DNA of 48,042 nucleotides from positions 1 to 48,042 of the forward strand of contig JAUZQK010000120.1 of assembly GCA_030951025.1 (NCBI GenBank), read 5' to 3'. The stretch is from Mariprofundus sp. (GTDB lineage: Bacteria; Pseudomonadota; Zetaproteobacteria; Mariprofundales; Mariprofundaceae). The notes below the pieces were generated by a model. It was given only the letters and a program-made list of their open reading frames with translations, was not told where the DNA came from and made no database searches. The translations under genes and the position numbers were made by a program. The first letter of the stretch is position 1. Every line of letters starts with the position of its first letter. This document shows, piece after piece, positions 16,605 through 25,197 of this stretch.

Positions 16605-18149
16605 TTATTCAGGCCTCATGTGCGGAAACAACAACACATCGCGAATCGAATGTTGGCCGGTCAGCATCATCACCAGCCGGTCCACACCAATGCCGACACC
16701 AGCAGCAGGAGGCATGCCAAATTCCAGCGCGCGCAAATAATCTTCATCCACACCGGTAGCTTCCGCATCGCCTGCAGCCTTGGCCTGCGCCTGCGCTACA
16801 AAACGTGCCCGCTGATCATCCGGATCGTTCAGTTCGGAAAAACCGTTGGCAATCTCACGGCCGGCGACAAACAACTCAAAACGATCCGTGACCGTTTCTT
16901 CTTCATTATTGCGTCGTGCCAGAGGCGATACATCCACCGGATAATGGGTGATAAAGGTCGGCTGTGATAATTCCGGTTCGACCAGTTCTTCAAACAGAGC
17001 CAACAGATAATGGCCTGCTTTCCAGGTGATCAAGGGTTTGATATCAGGGATTTCCTGCAAACACACGGTTGCCAACAGGGCTTTGTCATTGGCATGGCCA
17101 CGTAAATCCGGACGCTTGGCAAACACCGATTCATCCAGACGCAGACGTTTGAATGGCTGCGTCAAATCAATCGTTACCCCTTCCCACTCGGTTGCACTCA
17201 TACCCAGACCTGCCGCGATATTACGAATCAGGGCTTCGGTGGTATCCATGGCATCATTGAAATCGGCATAAGCCTGATAAAACTCCACCATGGTAAACTC
17301 AGGGTTGTGGGTCGCATCCAAGCCTTCATTGCGAAAGTTGCGATTGATTTCAAACACGCGCTCAAAACCACCCACCAGCAATCGTTTTAGATACAGTTCC
17401 GGTGCAATACGCAGGGACAATTCCATATCCAGCGCATTATGATGGGTCACAAACGGACGTGCCGCAGCACCACCGGGTTGGGCTTGCAACATCGGTGTTT
17501 CCACTTCGATAAAATCACGTTCTTCCAAACCACTGCGCAGCAATGACACGATCTTCGAACGTGTACGGAATGTCTGACGCGATTCGGGTGTCACCATCAA
17601 ATCGACATAACGCTGACGGTAACGGGTTTCAACATCGCTCAGACCATGCCATTTTTCAGGCAAGGGGCGCAGACATTTGCTAATCAATTCAATGTGCGAA
17701 ACACGCACCGACAACTCACCAGCTCTAGTGCGAAACAGCACGCCTTCCGCACCAACAATATCACCCAGATCCCACTTGCGGGTCGGATTGTATATTTCCG
17801 CACCACCGAGCACATCGCGATTCAAAAACAACTGAACCTGATCCCAACGCACATCATCCACAACAACCGCATCCGAGCCATCCTGAATCTTGATGAAACT
17901 CGATTTACCCATCACGCGATGCGCCATCATACGACCAGCCACACGTACCTGCTGGCCCAGTTCGGCCAGTGTTTCGACATCATGATCAGCATGTTTGGCA
18001 TGGATATCCGCTGCACTGTGATCACTACGCCAGGTGTTCGGATAAGCCTGGCCAGCATCACGCATACGCGTCAGTTTTTCACGCCTAACCCTGATTTGCT
18101 CAGAAACCTGAGGCTTGGGCGTTTCGGTTATTGTGGAAGTATCAGTCAT
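16605..18149 (-). CDS. lysS: Lysyl-tRNA synthetase, class II
   Basis: This 514-residue enzyme charges tRNA-Lys. It has an N-terminal OB-fold anticodon-binding domain (about 65-170) and the class II catalytic core, with motif 2 'FRNEGLDATHNPEFTMVE' and motif 3 'GVGIGVDRLVMMLTG'. The ATG at 18147-18149 is used, but the frame is open 22 codons further up to the ndk stop. That stretch is a 15-nt tandem repeat coding DILLT-type pentapeptides, and no ribosome-binding site is obvious before the ATG. It sits between ndk and the CBS gene, all on one strand. Confidence 0.95.
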   Translation of the reverse strand: MTDTSTITETPKPQVSEQIRVRREKLTRMRDAGQAYPNTWRSDHSAADIHAKHADHDVETLAELGQQVRVAGRMMAHRVMGKSSFIKIQDGSDAVVVDDVRWDQVQLFLNRDVLGGAEIYNPTRKWDLGDIVGAEGVLFRTRAGELSVRVSHIELISKCLRPLPEKWHGLSDVETRYRQRYVDLMVTPESRQTFRTRSKIVSLLRSGLEERDFIEVETPMLQAQPGGAAARPFVTHHNALDMELSLRIAPELYLKRLLVGGFERVFEINRNFRNEGLDATHNPEFTMVEFYQAYADFNDAMDTTEALIRNIAAGLGMSATEWEGVTIDLTQPFKRLRLDESVFAKRPDLRGHANDKALLATVCLQEIPDIKPLITWKAGHYLLALFEELVEPELSQPTFITHYPVDVSPLARRNNEEETVTDRFELFVAGREIANGFSELNDPDDQRARFVAQAQAKAAGDAEATGVDEDYLRALEFGMPPAAGVGIGVDRLVMMLTGQHSIRDVLLFPHMRPE

Positions 18150-18205
18150 CAGAGCATCAGTCCTCAGAATATCGGTCAGTAGAATATCAGTCAGTAGAAT
18201 ATCAA
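18142..18205. repeat. 15-nt tandem repeat in the ndk-lysS spacer
   Basis: About four copies of a 15-nt unit close to AGAATATCAGTCAGT (plus strand) fill the spacer and run into the first lysS codons. The two central copies differ at one position, and the outer ones are more degenerate. Because 15 is a multiple of 3 the repeats stay in frame with lysS and would code for DILLT-like units if translated. Confidence 0.8.
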
Positions 18206-18215
18206 CCGGCAGATC

Positions 18216-18641
18216 TTAACGGCTGTGTAAATCCAGACCGGAGAAGAAAAAGGCGATTTCAATGGCTGCATTCTCTTCCGAATCAGAACCGTGCACAGCA
18301 TTGGCATCAATCGAATCAGCATGATCGGCACGAATGGTGCCGGCTTCGGCTTCTTTCGGATTGGTAGCACCCATCAACTGGCGGTTCAAGGTGATGGCAT
18401 TCTTGCCTTCCAAAGCCATGGCCAGCACAGGGCCTGAGCTCATAAACTTGCACAGATCAGTATAAAAAGGACGTTCAGCATGCACAGCATAAAAACGACC
18501 AGCTTCTTCAGCCGACAAATGAGTCAAATTGGTTGCAATCACAGACAAGCCATTTTCTTCAAAACGACGGATAATATCTCCGATAACATTCTTGGCGACT
18601 GCATCAGGCTTGATAATAGATAGGGTACGTTGAACTGGCAT
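18216..18641 (-). CDS. ndk: Nucleoside diphosphate kinase
   Basis: This 141-residue enzyme moves the gamma-phosphate from ATP to other nucleoside diphosphates. '[11 protein letters not shown]' opens the fold, and the active-site His lies in 'NAVHGSDS'. The length is normal for the family. The ATG at 18639-18641 with GAGGA upstream is chosen over an earlier in-frame start 14 codons away. It probably starts the ndk-lysS-CBS-antiporter-lolC/E run and is divergent from the hemF-like gene. Confidence 0.97.
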   Translation of the reverse strand: MPVQRTLSIIKPDAVAKNVIGDIIRRFEENGLSVIATNLTHLSAEEAGRFYAVHAERPFYTDLCKFMSSGPVLAMALEGKNAITLNRQLMGATNPKEAEAGTIRADHADSIDANAVHGSDSEENAAIEIAFFFSGLDLHSR

Positions 18642-18744
18642 AATAAAATCCTCTAGTTGTTGAACTTCAGGGCTACGCAGCATCCCGCTGCGGGAGCGGC
18701 ACTCTAACCAAGTTGAAACGAAAGAACAGCCACCGACTCAAGTG

Positions 18745-18773
18745 TTGAACAGCCTGACATTGCTGCCCATAGT
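18745..18773 (+). promoter_or_regulatory. Candidate sigma70 promoter for the hemF-like gene
   Basis: TTGAAC (18745-18750) and CATAGT (18768-18773) are spaced by 17 nt, each matching 4 of 6 consensus bases. Transcription would start about 35 nt before the ATG at 18816. Confidence 0.45.
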
Positions 18774-18815
18774 TCACCTTTCAAGTCGCTCATTTTTACT
18801 ACGAGGATCACACCC

Positions 18816-19853
18816 ATGCAACGAACTCCTGCCAACGCACCCCAAGCTGCCCAAGCACTCATGCTGGTCACCGATCTGCAACAGCGCTTTGCCCAAGGTT
18901 TGGAGTCACTATCCCGTGAATTCGGCAACGAACAATTATTTCAGCCCGTCGAATGGTTCAGAGACAATGGTAGACATGGTGGCGGCATACGTCTGGAAAC
19001 AGCTGATGGTGCCCTCTTTGGCCGAGGCTCAGTGAATGTTTCACAAGTGCATTACGATGATAACCCGGCCAAAGCGTTAGGTTCGGCCACCGCCATCTCC
19101 ACCATCATTCATCCCCTTCACCCGCTTGCGCCATCTGTACATATTCATTTGAGCTGGACAGAAATGAAAAATGGCAATGGCTATTGGCGTTTGATGGCTG
19201 ATCTCAATCCATCGCATGAAAACCCGCAAGCCACAACACAATTCATGGCAGCATTAAAACAAGCCTCTCCCAAGCTGTTTGATGAGGCCAAAGCTCAGGG
19301 CGAACGCTACTTCTTCATCCCTGCTCTGGAGCGCCATCGTGGTGTGGCACATTTCTATCTGGAAGGATACAACAGCGGTGATGCTCAGGCCGATCTCGAT
19401 TTAGCCACGGCAGTCGGCCAAGCAGCCATCGACACCTATCTGGATATTTTGAAACACGCACTGTCCAACGCCCCCGCCGCCACACCAGAACAACAACAAA
19501 CACAGCTCGCCTACCACACACTCTATTTCTTCCAGGTACTCACTCTCGACCGTGGCACCACCTCCGGCCTGCTCGTACACGATCAAAACGATGTCGGTAT
19601 TTTAGCTTCGATCCCAGCCTATGTGGACAAAGAGCTATTAAACGCCTGGATTTCCAATATGCAAAGCCCACAGGATCAACTACTCACCGCCCTGATCACC
19701 ACCCTGCCTGCAAACTCCCCCTGCTTAATCAATGAAACCGTAAAACAAAACTTGGCCAACGTCGTGCGCAAACATTACACCATTTACCCGCAAGCCATCG
19801 CCATGCAAGCTTCCGGCAACATCATCCCACCCACCGTCAACAATCACCGCTGA
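18816..19853 (+). CDS. Divergent HemF-family protein (oxygen-dependent coproporphyrinogen III oxidase-like)
   Basis: This 345-residue protein aligns by eye with HemF along its length: 'GGGIRLE...GSVNVSQVH' (55-79, matching HemF's GGGGxSRV...GVNFSHVH), 'HPLHPLAPSVHIHLSW' (99-114), 'RHRGVAHFYLEG' (173-184, matching RGIGGLFFDDL) and 'LDRGTTSGLL' (244-253, matching WDRGTLFGL). HemF decarboxylates coproporphyrinogen III with O2. The usual FGGGxDLTPYY is reduced to 'RLMADLNPSH', so activity may differ. The C-terminal ~50 residues extend past typical HemF. GAGGA lies before the ATG. HemN is also encoded in this window. Confidence 0.75.
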   Translation: MQRTPANAPQAAQALMLVTDLQQRFAQGLESLSREFGNEQLFQPVEWFRDNGRHGGGIRLETADGALFGRGSVNVSQVHYDDNPAKALGSATAISTIIHPLHPLAPSVHIHLSWTEMKNGNGYWRLMADLNPSHENPQATTQFMAALKQASPKLFDEAKAQGERYFFIPALERHRGVAHFYLEGYNSGDAQADLDLATAVGQAAIDTYLDILKHALSNAPAATPEQQQTQLAYHTLYFFQVLTLDRGTTSGLLVHDQNDVGILASIPAYVDKELLNAWISNMQSPQDQLLTALITTLPANSPCLINETVKQNLANVVRKHYTIYPQAIAMQASGNIIPPTVNNHR

Positions 19854-19989
19854 TCAGCTGCAACGCATTCACCCAACATGCAAAAACTTGCAGATTGCAA
19901 AACACCAACTACGCTCAAGCAAGCAACACAATGACATTGATGATCGGAAACCATGCAATGGCGCTCATTTTTCACAAGGAGATCAAAAT

Positions 19990-20193
19990 ATGAAAAAAAT
20001 ATTCATGTATATTACCATACTGATGTCAGTGCTCATGCTAAGTGCATGTGAACATTATTCTCCATATTACGGCGGCTATGGTGATGGCGGATATAGTGAT
20101 CATGGCAACGGTTATTCAGATGGCTACAGCGGCGGTCACGGCGGAGGCAAACATGAAGAGCGTGAGAATCGCGGCCATGGCGGTGAAGATTAA
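19990..20193 (+). CDS. Small Gly/Tyr/His-rich lipoprotein
   Basis: This 67-residue protein has a lipoprotein signal with lipobox LSAC (Cys20). The mature part is low complexity, rich in Gly, Tyr, His and Asp ('YGGYGDGGYSDHGNG'), and ends in charged, His-containing repeats. No family is recognised. The ATG at 19990 has AAGGAG 8 nt upstream; the frame is open upstream but carries no signal there. It is followed about 100 nt later by another small exported protein. Metal binding or a role in surface structure is possible but unproven. Confidence 0.7.
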   Translation: MKKIFMYITILMSVLMLSACEHYSPYYGGYGDGGYSDHGNGYSDGYSGGHGGGKHEERENRGHGGED

Positions 20194-20295
20194 CTTAAGC
20201 AACAATTCGAACCCGGCCTATGCATGCCGTTGTACACAAGCATACTTGGCTATTTACCCACCCACGATAACAAGACCACCCTCAAGGAGTTTCAA

Positions 20296-20571
20296 ATGAA
20301 AGCAATAATAACAGCCATAGCGCTAATGTTCGTCATTTCGGCCAATGCAGGCATCGCATCCGCCGACGATGACCGCGACAGCTATGAACAGCATGAATCC
20401 AGAGATCATGGTGAAAATGATCGACATGAACGCAGCAACGAAAACAGTAATCGCAGTGGAGCTCACGCCGCAGATCGCAACATCGGCCATAGCGCGGATC
20501 GAGGCAATAACCATGCTGGCTCCAATTCAGAGTCCAACAGCCGGTTCATGCCAGACTGGTGGCCATTCTAA
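20296..20571 (+). CDS. Small secreted His/Asp/Asn/Arg-rich protein
   Basis: This 91-residue protein has a clear signal peptide (residues 1-24, ending near 'AGIASA'). The mature part is strongly hydrophilic, with recurring Asp, His, Arg, Glu, Asn and Ser ('DRDSYEQHESRDHGENDRH'), and then a short hydrophobic aromatic end, 'FMPDWWPF'. No known family is recognised. AAGGAG lies before the ATG. Its composition resembles the neighbouring lipoprotein, suggesting a related exported role. Confidence 0.7.
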   Translation: MKAIITAIALMFVISANAGIASADDDRDSYEQHESRDHGENDRHERSNENSNRSGAHAADRNIGHSADRGNNHAGSNSESNSRFMPDWWPF

Positions 20572-20631
20572 GCCGGATAGAAGAGACAAACCGTGTTCAA
20601 TCGCGGCTGCAGCAATCAGGGCATCGGCCAC
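20572..20631 (-). pseudogene. Relic of a PIN-domain (VapC-like) toxin C-terminus
   Basis: Directly after the recX stop, the same frame codes for 'VADALIAAAAIEHGLSLLSG', which closely resembles the conserved end of VapC-type PIN ribonucleases (DALIAATAxEHGLTLxTRN). Nothing before or after matches, so only about 20 codons remain. The call rests on this short similarity. Confidence 0.45.
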
Positions 20632-21090
20632 CTATTCGCGTTGTTTTAATACCCGCAGAATAACATCCGAAGCAAAGCCCTTGTTGCGTAAAAAACGTGC
20701 CAGACGCTGCCATGTGCGTTCATCTTCAAAACGAAATCCAGCCGGATCACGGCCTGCCAACAAATCACTGGCAACCTGATCGGCATCGTAATCGGCGGTG
20801 AGTTCATCCATGGCGAGTTGAATACTTGTCTCATCCGCGCCTTTTTGCTGGGCGCGCCTGGCGGCCAGCCACGGCGCTTCGCCTTTATCGAGCCGGGAAG
20901 ACAAATACAATTCTGCAAAACGCTGGTCATTGAGATAGCCATCGGCTTTAAGCTTTTCGATCACAAAGACAATGATCTCTGCATCATGCTCACGCCCATG
21001 TAGTTTTTGCTGGATTTGCGAGGTGCAATATTCACGTCGAACCAGCAGCCGAACAGCATAAAGATAGGCTGCCGACTGCTCTTTATTCAT
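20632..21090 (-). CDS. recX: Regulatory protein RecX
   Basis: This 152-residue all-helical protein modulates RecA filaments. 'YAVRLLVRREYCTSQIQQKL' pieces, 'LKADGYLNDQRFAELYLSSR' and the closing 'RLARFLRNKGFASDVILRVL' follow the RecX triple-helix repeat pattern. It lies about 50 nt downstream of recA on the same strand, the standard arrangement. Its frame runs directly into a PIN-domain relic after the stop. Confidence 0.93.
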   Translation of the reverse strand: MNKEQSAAYLYAVRLLVRREYCTSQIQQKLHGREHDAEIIVFVIEKLKADGYLNDQRFAELYLSSRLDKGEAPWLAARRAQQKGADETSIQLAMDELTADYDADQVASDLLAGRDPAGFRFEDERTWQRLARFLRNKGFASDVILRVLKQRE

Positions 21091-21142
21091 ATCGAGCCAT
21101 CTGGCGCAAGGGATTCAATGCGCGCAATCAATCAGGGCTGTG

Positions 21143-22150
21143 TTATTCAGCCGTTTCAACCGCATCACCCATACCCAATTCAGCCCGTACCCTGGTTTCC
21201 ACTTCAGCCAACATCTCCGGATGCTCTTTGAGGAACTTGATGGCGTTATCACGCCCCTGACCAATCTTCTCATTGTCCTTGGCGTACCACGCTCCGCTCT
21301 TGTTCACGAAGCCATACTGCACACCCATATCGAGCACTTCACCGGCATGCGATACACCCTCACCATACATGATCGAGAATTGTGCCTGCTTGAATGGCGG
21401 TGCAACTTTATTTTTCACCACTTTCACACGGGTATCATTACCCAGCACTTCGTCACCTTTTTTGATTGCCCCGGTGCGGCGCACATCCAAACGAATGGAT
21501 GCATAGAATTTCAACGCATTACCACCGGTGGTAGTTTCAGGGTTACCAAACATCACACCGATTTTCATACGGATCTGATTAATAAATATAATCGTGGTTT
21601 TCGAGCGTGAAATAGAGCCGGTCAATTTACGCAGTGCTTGTGACATTAAACGCGCATGTAGACCCATGTGAGAGTCGCCCATATTGCCTTCGAGCTCGGC
21701 TTTTGGTGTTAACGCGGCAACCGAATCCACCACGATAATATCGAGTGCACCGGAACGGGTCAGCATATCGACCACTTCCAAGGCCTGCTCACCGGAATCA
21801 GGCTGTGACACCAATAGATTCTCAACATCCACACCCAGGTTTTCAGCATAGATCGGATCAAGCGCGTGTTCCGCATCGACAAATGCAGCCTGACCACCGA
21901 GCTTTTGTGCTTCAGCAATCGCGTGCAAAGCCATGGTAGTTTTACCGGATGATTCCGGCCCATAAATCTCAACCACACGACCACGCGGATAACCACCGAC
22001 ACCAAGTGCGGCATCGAGAGCCAATGAACCACTCGGAATCACTTCCATCACCACCTTACCCTGATCGCCGAGTCGCATCACCGTACCCTTGCCAAACTGA
22101 CGTTCGATCTGACTTAACGCGGTATCCAGTGCTTTTGATTTATCTGACAT
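21143..22150 (-). CDS. recA: Recombinase RecA
   Basis: This 335-residue ATPase catalyses strand exchange and triggers the SOS response. Walker A 'GPESSGKTT', 'VDAEHALDP', '[19 protein letters not shown]' (in parts) and '[19 protein letters not shown]' (in parts) are all complete. The ATG at 22148-22150 with GAGGG upstream is chosen; the frame is open 23 codons further up without similarity. No standard LexA box was found in the 209 nt shared with the divergent cca gene, but two short palindromes occur there. Confidence 0.98.
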   Translation of the reverse strand: MSDKSKALDTALSQIERQFGKGTVMRLGDQGKVVMEVIPSGSLALDAALGVGGYPRGRVVEIYGPESSGKTTMALHAIAEAQKLGGQAAFVDAEHALDPIYAENLGVDVENLLVSQPDSGEQALEVVDMLTRSGALDIIVVDSVAALTPKAELEGNMGDSHMGLHARLMSQALRKLTGSISRSKTTIIFINQIRMKIGVMFGNPETTTGGNALKFYASIRLDVRRTGAIKKGDEVLGNDTRVKVVKNKVAPPFKQAQFSIMYGEGVSHAGEVLDMGVQYGFVNKSGAWYAKDNEKIGQGRDNAIKFLKEHPEMLAEVETRVRAELGMGDAVETAE

Positions 22151-22359
22151 ATTACCCTCACTTATATAAAAGCCGATGCTTTCAACACATCCAATACATT
22201 GCTTTCGCGAACGGTACATGCCGAGCCGACCTGCAACAATGAGAAAGGTGATCTCCGAGATCGTTCGTTACCCGATTGTTTTGCCAGCATGGACGCGCAA
22301 CCCATCGAACAAGACATCATCACCTTGCCTTTATGCATTCAGCCAAGTGGAATGCGCTC

Positions 22360-23760
22360 ATGCTGGATTTGAATACAAAAAACCTGCCTGAAGCACTATT
22401 CATACTCTGTCGGCATTTGAGCGATGCCGGTGGCAAGGCTTGGCTGGTCGGTGGCTGTGTGCGTGATTTAATACTGGGCATTGAAGCCAAGGATTTCGAT
22501 CTCGAAGTATACGGCCTGCATCCCGAGACATTACAGGCTGCCCTGCAACAACTTGGCCGCACTAATCATGTAGGTCAACAGTTCGGCGTGTTTAAACTAC
22601 AACTGCATGGCATGGTGTTTGATATTACCCTGCCACGTTCGGAAAAAAAAACAGGTTTCGGGCACTGCGGCTTTAGCATCACCCCAGCCCCATTCATCTC
22701 CACCCATACAGCCAGCTTGCGTCGTGACTTCACTATCAATGCCATGATGTTTGATCCGTTGAACCATACATTGGTTGATCATCATGGAGGTCTAGAAGAT
22801 CTTGAATGCGGCATATTAAAACATGTCAGCCCTGCTTTTGCTGAAGATCCACTACGGCCATTGCGAGCCATGCAGTTTGCCGCCCGTTTGCAGCTAACAC
22901 TCGCGCCTGAAACGGCCTTATTATGTCAGAGCCTATTGCACGAAGCCCACACGCTGTCCAAAGAGCGCATCTGGATGGAATGGCAAAAGTGGAGCCATGC
23001 CCCTCACCCATCCTATGGTTTGCAGGTTTTATTGGATAGCGGCTGGCTGAGCCTTTACCCCGAACTTCAAGCCCTGTGTGGCTGTCCGCAATCACCCTTT
23101 TGGCATCCGGAGGGTGATGTCTGGGTGCACACCTTGCAGGTCTGTGATCAAGCTGCCGGCATCGCCATACGCAACCAGTTGGATGATAAGACAACAGAGC
23201 AACTTGTTCTTGCGGCCTTATGCCACGATCTGGGTAAACCCGAAACAACGCTTATCGATGATAAGAGCGAGAATATTAGCTCCCCGGGCCACAGCAAGGC
23301 AGGTGTGCCACTGGCCAAGTCTTTACTGCACAGCATTGCAGCACCTGCACGACTGATGCCCTATATCGCCCCACTCGTCACCGAACACATCGCCCATTTA
23401 TCGTGTAAACCTACAGATCGCGCCGTTCGCCGTCTGGCTCACAGGCTTGAGCCTGCCAACATTGAATTATGGGAAATGCTGGCTGAAGCCGATGCCTCTG
23501 GCCGCGCCCCCCTGCCAGCCAGTCGCACCGCACTGGACTGGCTGAACATCGCGCAAAAGCTGCAACAGCATCAATCAAAAGCAACAGCACTATTAAGCGG
23601 CAAAACACTACTTGCCCTGGGCTTTCATTCAGGCCCTGCTCTCGGTGCAATTTTAAAAGAAGCATACGAAGCACAACTCGACGGCCTGTTCCATGATGAA
23701 GATTCAGCCATGCAATGGTTTCAACGCCAGCAAACCACAAAGAACCGCCCTGAAGAATAA
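22360..23760 (+). CDS. cca: CCA-adding tRNA nucleotidyltransferase / poly(A) polymerase with HD domain
   Basis: This 466-residue protein starts with the class II nucleotidyltransferase head 'WLVGGCVRDLILG' and the metal-binding 'KDFDLEVYG' (45-52), followed by 'RRDFTINAMMFDP' and 'DPLRPLRAMQFAARL'. The C-terminal half holds an HD hydrolase motif, 'LCHDLGKPETT' (His289, Asp290), as in long bacterial Cca proteins with phosphodiesterase activity. It adds or repairs tRNA CCA ends. The ATG at 22360 has a weak GTGGA upstream; 22333 is another in-frame ATG. It is divergent from recA. Confidence 0.9.
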   Translation: MLDLNTKNLPEALFILCRHLSDAGGKAWLVGGCVRDLILGIEAKDFDLEVYGLHPETLQAALQQLGRTNHVGQQFGVFKLQLHGMVFDITLPRSEKKTGFGHCGFSITPAPFISTHTASLRRDFTINAMMFDPLNHTLVDHHGGLEDLECGILKHVSPAFAEDPLRPLRAMQFAARLQLTLAPETALLCQSLLHEAHTLSKERIWMEWQKWSHAPHPSYGLQVLLDSGWLSLYPELQALCGCPQSPFWHPEGDVWVHTLQVCDQAAGIAIRNQLDDKTTEQLVLAALCHDLGKPETTLIDDKSENISSPGHSKAGVPLAKSLLHSIAAPARLMPYIAPLVTEHIAHLSCKPTDRAVRRLAHRLEPANIELWEMLAEADASGRAPLPASRTALDWLNIAQKLQQHQSKATALLSGKTLLALGFHSGPALGAILKEAYEAQLDGLFHDEDSAMQWFQRQQTTKNRPEE

Positions 23761-23847
23761 CCAAGCAAAAAACTCAACTATTCGTTTTTATTGGTTTTTA
23801 TTATTATACCGCTATAATGCCAAAAAAATAAAAAGGGGCTCATTATT

Positions 23848-24585
23848 ATGGCCATGTTCAAACGCTTCTCCGATTTATCGACCAGCGAAAAGCTGCTCGA
23901 CTCGATGTTTTTAATCACTATTGGCATCGGTTATCTATTTGCTATATTAAACTTGTATTACACCCATCAAGGCCGTGATGGTGAACCGGGGTTATCGGTT
24001 AAAGATGTCATGTATGCCTATCACGGCAGCCATAACCAGACACGGCTGGGGGCGGCAATCAATGGCCCCATGGAATCCAATCTACCCAACAAGGCTGCCA
24101 AACAGGAAATCCTGGATTGGATTCAACATGGCGCAACAGAAGAAGAGTTTAATGAAAAAATCAATCCAATCCTGCAAAACAATTGTGTGATGTGCCATTC
24201 CACCGATAGTGGTTTGCCGATTCCTCACTTTGATTCGTATGCCAATGTCGTCAAACTGACTGAAATGGATACCGGAGCAACAATCCCCGCACTTGTGCGT
24301 GTTTCACATATTCATTTATTCGGCATCGCCTTTATTTTATTCTTTGTCGGGCGCATCTTTTTATTGTCGGACATTCCACCCTGGTTAAAGAGAACCGTCG
24401 TCACCATACCGTTCCTATTCTTAATTATGGATATTGCATCATGGTATATTACCAAAATCATTCCCGGCTTTGCTTATGTAGTGATTGCCAACGGTGCTTT
24501 GATGGGCCTTGCTTTCGGCGGACAGCTACTCACCTCTTTGTATCAAATGTGGTTTTATAAAAACAAATCACTGCCGGAGAAATAA
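23848..24585 (+). CDS. Membrane-bound c-type cytochrome
   Basis: This 245-residue protein has one membrane segment near the N-terminus (about 19-38), a periplasmic part with one haem-binding motif CVMCH (113-117), then three further membrane segments in the C-terminal half. Two His residues in 'VSHIHLFG' at a membrane edge could serve as axial or quinone-site ligands. The family is found in some aerobic and denitrifying proteobacteria without a firm role. It opens a cluster of three cytochrome c genes and hemN; quinol-to-cytochrome c transfer is a plausible but unproven function. Confidence 0.75.
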   Translation: MAMFKRFSDLSTSEKLLDSMFLITIGIGYLFAILNLYYTHQGRDGEPGLSVKDVMYAYHGSHNQTRLGAAINGPMESNLPNKAAKQEILDWIQHGATEEEFNEKINPILQNNCVMCHSTDSGLPIPHFDSYANVVKLTEMDTGATIPALVRVSHIHLFGIAFILFFVGRIFLLSDIPPWLKRTVVTIPFLFLIMDIASWYITKIIPGFAYVVIANGALMGLAFGGQLLTSLYQMWFYKNKSLPEK

Positions 24586-24608
24586 CTACAGCGGTGAAAT
24601 CATTTAAC

Positions 24609-24651
24609 CCCTGCGTGCATTCATTTCACTGTACGATGAATACACGCAGGG
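24609..24651 (+). terminator. Strong 16-bp hairpin after the membrane cytochrome gene
   Basis: CCCTGCGTGCATTCAT (24609-24624) pairs with ATGAATACACGCAGGG (24636-24651) with a single mismatch, around an 11-nt loop. Only a weak T-rich stretch follows. It could be a terminator, or a stabilising or processing hairpin. Confidence 0.6.
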
Positions 24652-24700
24652 ATTATCATTTGCCCTTGGCATAACAAAGGGACATATCAAGGAGAAGGAC

Positions 24701-24988
24701 ATGAAAAAAACATATCTAATCATCGCTGCAGCTGCTGGTTTTGCATTTAGCACACAGGTTGCCATGGCTGAAATCAATGCCGAAAAACTGTACAATAGTA
24801 AATGCAAAATGTGCCACAAAATCGACAAGAAAAAGATCGGCCCTGCATTTAGCAAGATGAACAGCGATCCTGCAATTTTAAAAGCCGTAATCACTGATGG
24901 CCGCAAGATGATGCCAAAGTTTGGTAAAAAACTGGGTGAAGAAAAAATTGATGCGCTGGTTGCATTCATTAAAAACACTCAACAATAA
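24701..24988 (+). CDS. Small periplasmic monoheme cytochrome c
   Basis: This 95-residue protein has a signal peptide ending at about residue 23 (VAMA) and a single-haem class I fold. The haem motif is CKMCH (35-39), with Met70 or Met71 in 'KMMPKFG' as the sixth ligand. The mature protein is about 72 residues and lysine-rich. It is a likely soluble electron shuttle between bc1 or the neighbouring cytochromes and a terminal oxidase. GGAG precedes the ATG. Confidence 0.9.
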   Translation: MKKTYLIIAAAAGFAFSTQVAMAEINAEKLYNSKCKMCHKIDKKKIGPAFSKMNSDPAILKAVITDGRKMMPKFGKKLGEEKIDALVAFIKNTQQ

Positions 24989-25059
24989 TCCCATGCTTAT
25001 AACTCTGTAGCCATTCAGCTTGCTGCTGATTGCCTGCAGGGCAAAGCAAAAACGCACAT

Positions 25060-25080
25060 ACTTGCATAAGCAAGTGTTTT
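25060..25080 (+). terminator. Possible terminator after the monoheme cytochrome gene
   Basis: ACTTGC and GCAAGT form a 6-bp stem with an ATAA loop (25060-25075), followed by GTTTT. It lies about 70 nt after the stop codon. Confidence 0.5.
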
Positions 25081-25197
25081 CGATGCAATCAATATATCGA
25101 TCAGTAGTGAACTGAGACATTACTAATAAGCCAAGCCTTGCGCTTGGAACGCATGTGGTAAATAGTTGTGCCTATTATTTAGGGGAAGGAGAATCTT

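Noticed and set aside
22250-22262. GATCTC-C-GAGATC palindrome (and TTCGCGAA at 22204-22211) as a LexA box for recA
   Set aside because: Neither matches a LexA consensus I can name, and short palindromes occur by chance; left as unexplained.
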